Source: Brassica napus
Lineage: Eukaryota > Streptophyta > Magnoliopsida > Brassicales > Brassicaceae
Length of the DNA: 64,000 nt
Assembly: GCF_020379485.1 (NCBI RefSeq)
Contig: NC_063442.1
Coordinates: 18,486,732-18,550,731, forward strand
Direction: 5' to 3'
A program made the position numbers and the translations under genes. Positions within the stretch are counted from its first letter, which is position 1, and the number at the start of each line of letters is the position of its first letter. Positions 1 to 10,830 of the stretch are shown here, piece after piece. The notes under the pieces are model-generated. The model saw nothing but the letters and a program-made list of their open reading frames with translations. It ran no database searches and had not been told where the DNA came from.

Positions 1-589
1 TTCCTCAAAGTAGTACTATTCTTGAAGTATATATTATAACTTTTATATTTATAAGGACTTATAAAATAATGTACTAACACTTATTCACTTCATGTTTTAG
101 GGAATAACTTTTACATTTACATTTACATTTGTGTTTCAGCTGAATTCACACTCAAAGAAGACTATGAATGAAGTGAAGAATATGTGTTGTGATATGCATA
201 TCAAGTACCTCACTTTCTTGAGGTAATGCAAAGCTACTAGTTGTAGTTTAACTAACAAAGGTTAGTCTGTGTAATATATGTGGAAGGTTATTATTTTGGT
301 AGTGTAACATTCTGTTTTGCTACTTTAAGAGATTCATGTCTTTTATGTCTTATTTTGTGTATAATATCTGAAGAAGTAGTGGAGATGGAGCATGGATTTG
401 TTGAGCTACAAAAGCTATTTCTTCTTGTCTTACACATGTTTGTCACTGTCCTTTAATGTTAAATGTGTTATAAGAGTTATATTTTGCTCTGCTTCAAAGC
501 CATCTCACTAAACTCTTCAGGCAAGGATTCTAGCAAATGTGAACCGTATCTCATGTATTTGAAGAAGACCAAGAAATAAATGAGCCAAA

Positions 590-1800
590 GATAAATAGTT
601 TATAAATTATTATAAATGTTAACTATTTTGCTAAATAATTTATAAACCGTTATAAATAAATTTATAAATCTTATCTATTTTGTAAATTCTTGCAAGCCTT
701 CTAAAATGATTCATGAAATGTTTATAAACTAATTTTAGTTTTATAAGTGTTATAGACTGATTTATAAACCCTTCATAAACTTTTTATAATCCCTTTATAA
801 ACTCTTCAAAACTCTTTATTAACCCTTAAAAATCCATTACAAGCCCTTATAATTTAGACAAATGTTTTCTTACAAATCCTTATATTAAAAAACTAAACCA
901 TTAATGTCTTAAAATGAACTCTCAAACAACCAAAAGACAAACCAAACACATAGATGAATATGAAGTGTATTAGGTTGGCGTTGAATGCTGTCAGATTTTG
1001 TGCAATCACTCATATGACCAAAAAGACTATATGAAGGGGAGCAAAAAATAATGTCCATGTAGATGTTCATCTCTAACTGGTTCCTTTATATATAAATTGT
1101 TTTTATAAATGTTTTATAAGTTTTTATAAATTATTTACATACCTTTATAAACCCTTAAAAATTATTCTATTAACTTTTATAGATTGTTTAATAAGCCTTT
1201 CTAAATGGTTATATACTCTTATAATTGATTTAAAGACCTTGATTTCTAAACATGTATATACCTATATAAACCTTATAAATTATATACATTCCCCTTATAA
1301 ATTATTTATAAACTCTTATAATTTTTGTAATAAACATTTATAAATAGTTTATATATTTTATAAATTGTTTTATCAGCCTTTATAAAAGGTTGATAAAATT
1401 CATAAATGTTTTTTTAATAAAACTTTATAAATGATTTATAAACTATTATTAGTTATTTATATATCGTTTTAAACCCTTATAAATTATTTTACAAACTCTT
1501 ATAAATTATTTTTATAAGTCTTTATAAATTATTATTATAGACTCTTCTAAATGATTTAAGAGACTTTTGAATTGATTCCTAAACCTATAAACCATAAAAA
1601 TTGTATACATACCCCTTATAAATTGTTTATAAAAATTCATAACGTTTTTATAAACAATTATAAATGGAAATGGTTTATAGACTTTATTGTTTTATAAACC
1701 TTTATAAATGGTTTAGACACTCTTACAAATAATTTTTAAACCTTTATAAATAGCTTATAAAATTTAGAAACTGTTATATAAGCTTTTATAAACTCTTATT
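590..1800. repeat. Dense TTTATAAA palindrome array (MULE copy 1)
   Basis: The palindromic word TTTATAAA and one-base variants (TTTATAAAC, CTTATAAAT, TTATAAGG) recur every 15-40 bp over about 1.2 kb. Spacing is irregular, so this is not a simple tandem satellite. The same kind of array fills 14940-17780 in the inverted copy, so it belongs to the element. No coding frame of note lies inside. Confidence 0.8.
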
Positions 1801-2904
1801 TGCTTTTCAGCTTTCTTTTTTCTTCATTTTTATCTTCTTTCATGTGTTATTGTCCTATATCATATGTTGCAAAAAGTAAATCCACAAATCCTTGTTCCCA
1901 TTAAATTTTCTTCATTTTATATCCTTGTTGAACTAATTGTACAACACTGTCAAAATTCATGTCATCAAGATGAAGATGTGTTGGGGTCACCAAATGTTTT
2001 TATTTATCGAGAAATCCAAACATTGTATTAACCACAAGATGTAACAAAGAATAAACAACATTTTATAAGTCTCTACAAATCTCTAATTTATAAATTATAA
2101 ACCCCTATAAAACTATATTTATAATTATATATTAAACGCTTCACATTATTGACCAAAACACCGATTAGATAATCACTTTTGGATTGTCTAGTGGTTATGT
2201 TCCAGCTTCATAAATTCTCGGACGCAATCTCAAAGATGTGCAAAATTCATTGCTATCTAACTGCAAGACAAAATAAAAAGATGATGTTAACTTTTAATCA
2301 TGGTCTAAAGATACTTTATCCAAACATAATATTCATGTATTTTGGTAACAGTCTTATAAAGAATTTAGGATAATAAAAGACAAGACTTCTCAAATTCACA
2401 CATTTATATGTTTTTTATAGACATATATGATCAACTCTTGTTTACAAACTTTTTTTTAAAACCTTGTAAAGCATTAAGTTGTACTATCAACAATATCTTA
2501 AAACCCATATTTATAAGAGGTTATAATTCTTTAAAATACAATGTTCACTATCCAAAAATCTTTTTCCTAACCAGAACTATTCAAATGACAAATCTTAATC
2601 AATCTTATTTGTTTTTTGAATAAAAGAGGAACAAAAATCCTAAAATTACTTGAACCCAGATTTATAAAGGTTTATAATTTTTCAAAAACTCAATGTTCAC
2701 TATCGAAACTCTTTCTCTTAGATCAACCTGTTGTAAGCCAACCTTCGTTGATTTTTTTTATAACAGAAAGAACAAATCCAAAATATTACTTGAATCAATA
2801 AAAAAACACAAATTAGAAACATACCAGTGTGAGTCGTGGAGAGGAGCCAACATCTTTGAGGTTTTGAATCGTGATTCTCGTAATCTCTTATCGCCGGCTG
2901 CGTG

Positions 2905-3190
2905 AGAGAGAGAGTGACAATGGAACTCAACGGAGACGGCGACGGATCTCGATGGAGATGACAACATATCTCGACGAAGAGAGAAGAAGGATTTCGACGG
3001 AGAGAGAGACGATGGATCACTGAGAGAGAGAGACGATGGATCCGACGAAGAGAGAGACAGTGGATCCGATGGAGAGAGAGACAGTGGATCCGACGGAGAG
3101 AGAGACTAGGGACCTCGGAGCCGACGGAGAGAGACGATGGATTCAACGGAGAGAGAGACTATGGATCTCGACGGAGAGAGAAGAATGATC
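2905..3190. repeat. GA-rich minisatellite (GATGGATCCGACGGAGAGAG type)
   Basis: About ten degenerate units of 20-30 bp carry GGATCCGACG followed by AGAGAGAGAC. A serine/arginine/leucine-rich open frame on the opposite strand is a by-product of the repeat. The same minisatellite occurs in the inverted copy at about 13970-14165, just inside the terminus, so it is part of the element. Confidence 0.8.
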
Positions 3191-3609
3191 ACGACGGTAG
3201 AGAAGAAGGAGATGATAGATTGAAGATAAGGTAAGGTTAGTTTAGTCTTTTACACATTAATGAATGGGGTATTTATGAAAATGTCCTTTGAGTGGTGGTA
3301 TAATTGAATAGTGGTATCAAGAAAAGTGTATAAGTAAAATTTTCCTCTTTTTTTTCAATATACAAAGTATGAAACATATGACTATGTTTATCATAAATTT
3401 TGTTTTCTTATATCTTTAGTTTAAATTTATATTTGATTATTTAAATCTTATTAATTTGGTTTGTTTATAATATGTTTTTAAAGCATACAAAAAAATAAAA
3501 CATTTTTTATAAAGAAAAAAAGTTTAAACTCAATTTATATTTTAAAAAGTGAAACTGTTTTTTTTTTAAATGAAAATTTACATGTATTAAAACGATAGAA
3601 GTGATAATG

Positions 3610-3783
3610 ACAAATTATTTTTCGAAAAGCTCAAAAAAACTCGAAAAACCCTATAGCCCTATAAGGGCCATGCCGGGCTTTGAATTCTAGGCCCAAATTT
3701 TTTTTCGAACCGGACCGGACTCAAATATTTACGGGCTTAACGGGTTTGGGCCGGGCCGGGTCAGCCCGAATTGACACCTCTAA
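3610..3783. mobile_element. Terminal piece of a hAT-like element
   Basis: A GC-rich block of repeated GGGCC/CCGGG words ends in GAATTGACACCTCTAA at about 3767-3783. Read outward this is TTAGAGGTGTCAATTC, a typical terminus of plant hAT non-autonomous elements. No partner terminus is visible between 3347 and 3600. Either the element is truncated or the MULE ending at 3347 inserted into it and the other end lies outside the window. Confidence 0.45.
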
Positions 3784-5363
3784 TCTGAAGTACCGATAGG
3801 AAAAAATCCCAATTTTATTAATGTAATGCAAAGAAAATATGGGTTTGGTATCAAATGACTGATATAGATGAAAAGGACAGATGCTAATTTTATAAACAAA
3901 GTGGGAGGTACTGACTTTATAAAAAAACTGTTCATATATTTTCTCGATACAAAGAAATTGATTTGTTAAAGTGAGAAATGTTGCCACTAGATGAGTGCTT
4001 TTCATCTCATCATGTTTTTTTTTTATCCTTTTGAATTTTGATTTTAATTGAAACTGTTTATAAAATCATGAGGTAATACGTTAGATTTTGACTCGTATAT
4101 TTTACAGATTAAGTTGTATCATAATCCAAAGAAAGTATTTTAAGTCAAAGGAATTGAATTTTTTTATCAAACATAAATAATACAAGATTTTAAATCTTAA
4201 ATTTAAATCTTAAATTGAATAACAATGGATTTAAATTTTTTAACGAAGAGATTGTAAATACAAAAACCAATAACATTAGATTTCAAAATCTTTTAACAAA
4301 ATATTTTAAATGCAAAACCAATAATAACACAAAATTTTGATAAAAAAAATAAAAATCAATCATTGAATAACACTGCATTATAAAACTAAATGAATTAACT
4401 ATACATCCACTAACCAATATAACAACCCGTACAAGTGATGTCAAGAAAATAAGCAGATAGCATGGAAATCCAAGTGGTGTTAAGATTCTTGAGAAGTGCT
4501 TAAATTTGAAGTTAAATTTTGAAAGAAGTAATAGTATAGTAAAATTCTTCGGGAATTCAGTGGGTCGGAAGCGCTCGTGGTTCGCCCGTCGTAAAAGTCT
4601 CAGCAAGCAGAAGAAGAATAATGACCTTTATATGTGTAGATAGGAAACGATTCTTTTAGAAAAATAAAATAAATGTTGGTAATATTTTCTTCTTTTTTGA
4701 GTTTCTCTTGTCTGTGTTTCCTGAGTAAATTCTTATTGTTCTAATAGTTGATTTGAATTGATTTTTTTTCATATAAATTCCCTCCCTAGGAGATGTACGG
4801 ACCTACAGGCTCTTAACCTCCTAGTCATTAAAAAAAAAGAATTTTTGTTTTCTGAACATCAATTCAAAGTTCGATTCACTGCATTAGCTTTGATTACTGC
4901 GCTCCTATAACATTTGCCTCAGTCGAATTTTCTCTCTAGTTTTTAACATTTTCAAGTTTAATTTGCGGAGTTCTCAACATATCCAAAGTGATACATGTTC
5001 ATAGATCTCCTGCATTATGCTTATGCGCAAAAACAGACAAATTTTTATGACGAAGTTGCTTTGTAAAGTCGAGCATAGAGTATAAAAATAATTGGAACCG
5101 AGTCAGGTCAGATCCGGAGTGAAACATGTAGCAGTCTATCTTGTGGGTGTATAGGTCGATCCCTTCCTCTCGGATGCAAATCCTGTCGCATAAGTTAGCA
5201 ACTTGCCATTATGTGGATACTTGTGTCCATATTAATATTTAACACAGCAAATAAATATTTAAAATGAATCCAAGAAGTTGGCACGACAAAGAATCACAAC
5301 GGACTCACAAGGGAAAGATTTGACTAAGTCACACAGGGAAATTCATTACGAGGGCAGAAGACA
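3784..5363. other. Intergenic, AT-rich, no gene seen
   Basis: AT-rich sequence 3' of the GDPD-like gene (which is read leftward). Open frames here are short and carry no recognisable domain. The 3' untranslated region of the gene should lie just left of 5364; the segment 5230-5363 is the likely place, but I see no clear polyadenylation signal that settles it. Confidence 0.5.
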
Positions 5364-8300
5364 TTATGAACAAAGAGGTGATGAGATCCAAAGAAGTAGC
5401 AGAGAGGCAAAAACAGAGAAGCGAAGAGACAGAGTGAGTCGAGTTTGTCCGCTAGGCCTAGGTGCTTGTGCATTGGTGAATGAGTCTCCAGGGGCTGAGG
5501 TTGGGGATTTTGCTGTAACCGGAGGTAGTGGTGGCTCAGTTACATCATCATCTGTGAAAACCGGGTTTGGAGCTTGGGCTGGAGGTATGGCATTCACAGC
5601 TTGTAAGAGAGAACCCGGTTTAAAAGGGGCCATGTAAGGTGGTAGAGTTTCTTGTGTTCCCAAACATCGATTCCCTGCAGAAGAGAAACAAAAAGTTAGG
5701 CCTTGTTGTAAACCTTTGGTTCTCAATATTTGGGGCCACTTACTTTTGTATCTTGCTGCTGTGAAAGGGAACTCTGTGATGGTTCCATTGATACCAGCTC
5801 CAAGGATATATGAGTTTATCTCGACGGTTGGGTCAGAGAAGAAGTCATATGGTTGAGATACAAACTCGTTCTGAAACAGTTCCACATAAACCGGGAGCTT
5901 AGACTTCTGCAGCTTCTCCACAACATTGGTTTGCCTAGTGATGAAAGAATCTAATAAAGAAAAGACTGATTCTTTTCCGATGACAACAGCATTAGCAAAT
6001 TTCTTTATGTCTTCGATAGCGGAATCACTAATATCACTAATTTTTTCATCCACTTTGTAGACTGCCTCATACTTGCTCTGCTTCTTGAACTCAACAAGAA
6101 CCGAGCTGTTCGTTGATTGAATCATGACCTTTGTTTTGGTTGTTCCATTGCCGTAACCAGTTTCCGTGAGAGTATCGAGAACCGCTTTGACCACGTCGAG
6201 CCCTTGCTTCTCTCTCAGGTACACTGCATTCTGAAAGACAAAATAAAATTAAGTGGCTTTGCCATTAGAAGACGTCATAGTCTGATTGTCTTTTTTTTTT
6301 GCTAAAGTCATAGTCTGATTGTTACAATAATAAATATTAAGATGTAGGGAAACCAGGGTCTGTCTTTGGGCACATGGCACAGGCCAGTCAAGTATTGGCC
6401 TATGACCCCCCCCCCCCCCCCCCCCCCCCCCCAAAATTTTGTAAGAAATTTCATAGAAATAAGTCTCTAACTTTATTTTTTTTTATTGAAACTCTTACTA
6501 AATTGTTTACAGCCCATAAAATAAATTTTAGGGTCATTCCTTAGGAGAACTCACCTCTACACTGATCAAAACACCGGAGAGCAAAGTTGAATTATTTGCC
6601 AAGTTTAGGAACTCAGAAAGCAAAATTAGCTTTCCTGAATTTTTCTTATTCGGATTCCTGAACATAGTGTATGACCTATAGGGGTTTCCAATCGCAGCTG
6701 CACGAAAATATGGAAGAAATTTTTTTTTTTAAAAGATGGGAGAATATTTATCTTAACTCTCAAGGTGTATAATTTTGATGTAAAATTGTTGGATATAACC
6801 TCTTTTAAGTTAAGTAGGAGTAGAAACTTACGAGTCAAGTTCCGGATCTCAGCCCATGTGAGACTAAAAGTGTATATCCCACCACTTGAGCTAATCTCAG
6901 GAACAAGTGTTGAACGTTGCGCGAAAGGTGTTTGGGAGATCATTGTGCTGTTCGAGAGATCTATTGAACGTGAGCAAAAAGGTACGCCGTCGCTGGACAT
7001 CTGGACTGAGCAATCGATAACATCAGCACCATCTTTGATAGCTTTATCATATGCCAAGTCTGTACATCCAGGGTAGTCCCCACTCGCTCCATTTTTCGAT
7101 ATAACAAGAAAATTAACTGAAGCATGAACCATTTGATAAAGTCAAGGTAGGTCTCTTTTCTACAAGTAAGAAAATAATTATTATATAAAGTAATTACTCT
7201 TACTACCTTGTTTTATAGCGTTTTGGCCTAGGTGGGAGAAGCAGTCTTGAGGAAAATATGAAAAGAAAATGATTGATTTGAGTATTTCGAGTAATGTTTC
7301 AAGGAGATCAATGTATAAACCTCTTGGAAAAGTTTTGCTTACCAATGGATGAAGATGCAGTTAAGGGAAAATCTGAGAGCACACCATCAACAGAGAAATT
7401 GCCATTGTCCACAAAAGATAGATACTCAGACACCGGATCGGAACTATAGTCATGAGCAATATCAATATCATTGGCAAAACCAGACACATATACTTGTAAT
7501 CCTGCCTTGTGAGCATCTTGAACTAAGGATTTAGGAGGAGGAACCAAGTACTGCTTGTCATCAAGTGGCAATATGTAAGACTTTGGGACAAGAATCCCTG
7601 AAGCAAACGTCTTGACAAAAGTCAGGTTACTCAAGATAGAGCCGTAAGTTTGGTTTGTTGTCGGCTCGATGTCTTCTTTTCGAAGAAACTGGAAGACGAA
7701 AAGCGGCCCATTACGCCCGAAACGGCCAGAAATCTTTGTAAAGAAATTCACTTCAGGGGAAGAGATGTAGTTAATGGAAACAATTCTTGAAGCTGATATC
7801 AGAAATTTGCTCATGCTTAGATTCTGCTGCTCGAAGAACGCATCATGCTGAACATTTAACCAAAAACTTTCTGGTTTTATCTGCGTCGTTACATCTTCAA
7901 CCGTCAAAATGGGATATATTCCATCGAATTTTTCGGTTCGAGATAATATTCCTCGGATCACTACAGACGTGAAAGCAAAAAAATGACATTTGTGAGAACT
8001 AAAGAGAAAAACACAAAATCTTTTTTTTTTTTTTTACTGAAACTGTAACTGAGTCATAAACACTTACAAGAAACATCATTGAGATCTCTCAAGGAGAAAT
8101 CGATGGTGAACCAACCCTGCGTAGAGACTCCATTAACTGGGTAAGATTTTTGGCGATTTGGATAAACGTATTCAACAGTTGAAGCGTTGTTTAGTTTTAA
8201 GTCAGGAAAGCAAATCCCAGCTCCATCTTTAGTTAGCTGAACATCACACCACAGAGCAGAACCGGGTACACTTGTCTGCACTGCAAAACTGTAAGCATTG

Positions 8301-8643
8301 AGACTCGAATCTGGAAACAATCCAGAAAAACCACCACGAGCAATCACAAGAGGAGCATCACCTGGAAAAACAAAGAAAAAGTAATAATCACAAATTATTT
8401 TAATAGAAGAGAAATATCTATGAATATCCCAACTTCTACAATTCTACTACACATCTATAAAAAGAAAGTCCAAGTACAGTTTTCTCCTGTTTTCTCCTAA
8501 ATTGATGCTTAAAGAAAGAGATAGAAAGTGAGATCACACTCACCACTGAGTGTTTGCCATGGACTGCTAGATCGAGCATCGGTTTGACCAGCAAACAGCT
8601 GAATCAGAACAACACAACAGAGTAAAACTGTTGAAGTTGGCAT
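5364..8643 (-). CDS. GDPDL: Glycerophosphodiester phosphodiesterase-like GPI-anchored protein (SHV3/SVL, GDPDL family), 8 exons
   Basis: Exons on the minus strand: 8643-8544, 8361-8068, 7960-7343, 7245-7207, 7116-6832, 6697-6555, 6230-5744, 5674-5364. All introns are GT-AG and the sum, 2277 nt, gives 758 aa, normal for the family. Residues 1 to about 23 form a signal peptide. Two GDPD-like domains follow, one from about residue 37 ([16 protein letters not shown]) and one from about residue 353 ([16 protein letters not shown]). The tail is Pro/Ser-rich and ends in a hydrophobic stretch ([11 protein letters not shown]), as in GPI-anchored proteins. Family members act at the plasma membrane/cell wall interface in cellulose and pectin organisation and root-hair shape. 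The classic GDPD catalytic motif is altered (PDSS in place of PENT in domain 1), as is usual for this subfamily, so enzymatic activity is uncertain. The start ATG is the first one and gives the signal peptide. A 27-bp poly-C lies in the intron between exons 6 and 7. Confidence 0.95.
6406..6432. repeat. Poly-C tract of 27 bases inside a GDPDL intron
   Basis: An uninterrupted run of 27 C lies in the intron between exons 6 and 7 of the GDPD-like gene. Such runs are unstable in replication and often misread in sequencing, so the exact length is doubtful. A G run of the same length occurs at 54477-54503. Confidence 0.9.
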
Positions 8644-8732
8644 TGTCGGATTACTTCGCCGGAAGTTAACTTGACAAGCTTATTTCTTCTTGGAGACTTA
8701 CACCACACAGATAGAAAAACAAAAATAGCTGT

Positions 8733-8740
8733 CTTTTATG
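8733..8740 (-). promoter_or_regulatory. Possible TATA box of the GDPD-like gene
   Basis: On the minus strand CATAAAAG lies about 90 bp upstream of the start codon at 8643. With transcription starting about 30 bp downstream this gives a leader of roughly 60 nt. A second AT-rich candidate (TTTTTATAAG) lies near 8800. The upstream region to 9177 otherwise shows only T-rich runs, up to the duplicated target of the next transposon. Confidence 0.35.
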
Positions 8741-10021
8741 CACAATAATTCCTACGCATAGTGGACTAATACAGACAGACTCAAGACTTGCGACTTATAA
8801 AAATATGGCTTTATTAGTTGACTCTATAAGTCGTCTCTTCGTTAACTAAATTATTTTTACCGTTTGGCCGCGAAATTAGGGCAGAGCAAGGTTTTTTTAC
8901 TCAATTGACTTTTTTTTTTTTGGTTTCCTCGGATTTATGAATACAAAGAAGAAGAGAACTGAATCTCATTGATCATTTACTAGATCAGCTATGATTATCA
9001 TCTTTTCTCGTCATTTTTGTTTTGTTTTTTTTTTTTTTTTGAAAAATTCTCGTCATTTTTGTTACCCTTTCTAAACCTCTGCTGATATAATATAAAAGTC
9101 AGTTCTTAGGAAAATGTTGAGTGGGATATGAGAGGGACTTGTTGGTAAACCTATACCATATACTACAAAAACAAGGTTAATTTTTAAGGGAATTTGCCAA
9201 AACTAACCCACAATTTGATTTTAACTCCAAAGCTATACCCAAACTTGAATCAAATGCAAAACTAACCTAAAAGCCTTGTGAAATTACAGTTCAGCTCTTT
9301 GTGACCAAACAAAAAAACAGAAGCTATTTTTACGAATATACCCCTAGTAAGTCGTCTGAGTCGTCTGAGATGTTGGAAGTCGTCTGGACAACTTCAAAGT
9401 AAGTCTTCTGGTGTAGCTGATCCTAAAAATAATTTATAAATTTTTAAAAAAAATATTTTGATAAGCGAAAAATTAAAATCATGTAATTATAAACAGTTTT
9501 AAGTGATATAAAATAAAATATAACAAAATTGAATTGTTTTCAACATAGATGAGTGTAGGTAGTGAATCATGGTATTCTTTGGTCTAGGGTTTGGCAACAT
9601 ATGTTGTAGTATTGTATGTATTCTTAGGGTTAGATTTTAGAAAATTTGAATGTTCTTTAAAAAATTATTTTTTTACCTATTCGTGTTTATTTTTGTGTAA
9701 AGTAAACACTTTTGAAGTTTAATTTGATTTTATGAAGTATTTAGTTAGTTAATTAAATTTAGGGGTTATGTTTAGGGTCTAGCCGACTTACATTTCAGTC
9801 GCCTGGTGAAGAAATTAAAACAGACGACTTACATGTAAGTCGTCCAAATATTCCCGCCTAAAAATTTTTTTCCGCTTAAATAATTTAAACCAGACGACTT
9901 ACTTGTAAATTATCTGGAAAGTCTTCAATTTTAGTTTCCTGCAAAAAAATATTTTAATTTCTCGCTAAATATATTAAACTCTTCTAGACGACTTACAAGT
10001 AAGTCGTCTGAATCAAAAATA

Positions 10022-10080
10022 TTTAACCTAATTGGATTTTTTGTCTCTCTATATAAAGAAAAATTTACACATTCCCTCTC
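10022..10080 (+). promoter_or_regulatory. TATA-containing block conserved between E1 and E2
   Basis: This block reads TTTAACCTAATTGG, then TTTTTTGTCTCTC, the TATA word CTATATAAAG at about 10050, and a CT-rich run (CATTCCCTCTCC). The matching block in E2 (42715-42772) is nearly the same over its whole length, although the sequence around both is strongly diverged. The position, about 0.85 kb inside the left terminus and facing inward, fits a promoter for a plus-strand transcript of the element. Confidence 0.55.
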
Positions 10081-10136
10081 CTCCTCTCAAATGCCTGCAA
10101 CAAAAATGTAATGTTCATCATTCTAAAACTCTTCAA

Positions 10137-10830
10137 CCTCTCTCTAATCTCTTTGACTTGAAAACACTAAACTTTATATGAAATTTTCAGTTTTGTCTCA
10201 TGTATTTCTTACTAATCTATCTCTTTTGGAGGTTTTTAATCAGATGATACTCATCTCCACTAATTTAAAGGTCGATCTATTAATTTTAGATATGTATTTT
10301 TGTGTGTTCTAGAAAGGTAGATTTATCTAATCTTCCACTCATTTTCTCTATTTTTAAGTCATTTGAACGTTTTTGGATATGCAGGTTTTTCAGATATGGA
10401 TTTGAAGTCCAGATGACTTCCATGAAGTCCAGACGACTTCCAGGAAGTCTCCCTTTTATAATAGATCTCAGCGTTTTGGTAAGTTTTTATGTCTGATTTT
10501 TCTTCATTTGGTAACTTCTTGTTGTATAAAGTTCTTGTTTTTTTTCCAAACTAAAACTCTACAAACTCACTCTATTCTCTTTGACTTAAAAACACCAAAC
10601 TTTATATGAATTTTTCAGTTTTGTCTCATGTCTTTCTTACTAATCTATCTTTTTGCAGGTTTTTAATCAAATGGTATTCATCTTCCACTCATTTAAAGCT
10701 AGATTTATTAATTTTAGATATGTATTTTTGTGTGTTCCATAAAGGTAGATTTATCTAATCTTCCACTCATTTTTTCTGTTTTTAAGCCATTTGAACGTTT
10801 TTGGATATGCAGGTTTTTCAGATCTGAATT
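10137..10830 (+). repeat. Duplicated 260-bp module downstream of the E1 promoter-like block
   Basis: The segments 10137-10402 and 10566-10830 are direct repeats with high similarity. Both contain TTTATATGAA, TTTTCAGTTTTGTCTCATG, GGTTTTTAATCA and TTTGAACGTTTTTGGATATG. Each contains AG-ending pyrimidine stretches (TTTTTGCAG, TATGCAG) that look like splice acceptors in front of a short segment. Related modules occur four or five times in E2. Confidence 0.7.

Larger units (their letters stand above)
1..3347 (-). mobile_element. Mutator-like element, copy 1 (partial, cut by window edge)
   Basis: This stretch is the reverse-complement counterpart of the complete element at 13846-19834. The terminus at about 3311-3347 matches the left end of that element base for base with a few changes (GTGGTATCAAG, then GTGTATAAGTAAAATTTT). 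Further matches run inward: a GA-rich minisatellite, the stretch 2160-2830, the TTTATAA-rich core, and a piece of captured coding-like sequence at 141-225. The other end lies before base 1, so the length and target duplication cannot be seen. No transposase is recognisable, so the copy is probably non-autonomous. Short open frames at 2179-2905 have matching frames in the other copy but carry no recognisable domain. Confidence 0.8.

Noticed and set aside
2718..3146. 142-codon Ser/Leu/Arg/His-rich frame on the minus strand
   Set aside because: Produced by a GA-rich minisatellite inside the MULE; repeating residues follow the DNA repeat.
5278..5637. 119-codon plus-strand frame
   Set aside because: Antisense to the last exon of the GDPD-like gene, whose splicing, signal peptide and GPI tail are convincing.
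6249..6434. Frame starting with a poly-Gly run on the minus strand
   Set aside because: The glycines come from the poly-C run in an intron of the GDPD-like gene.
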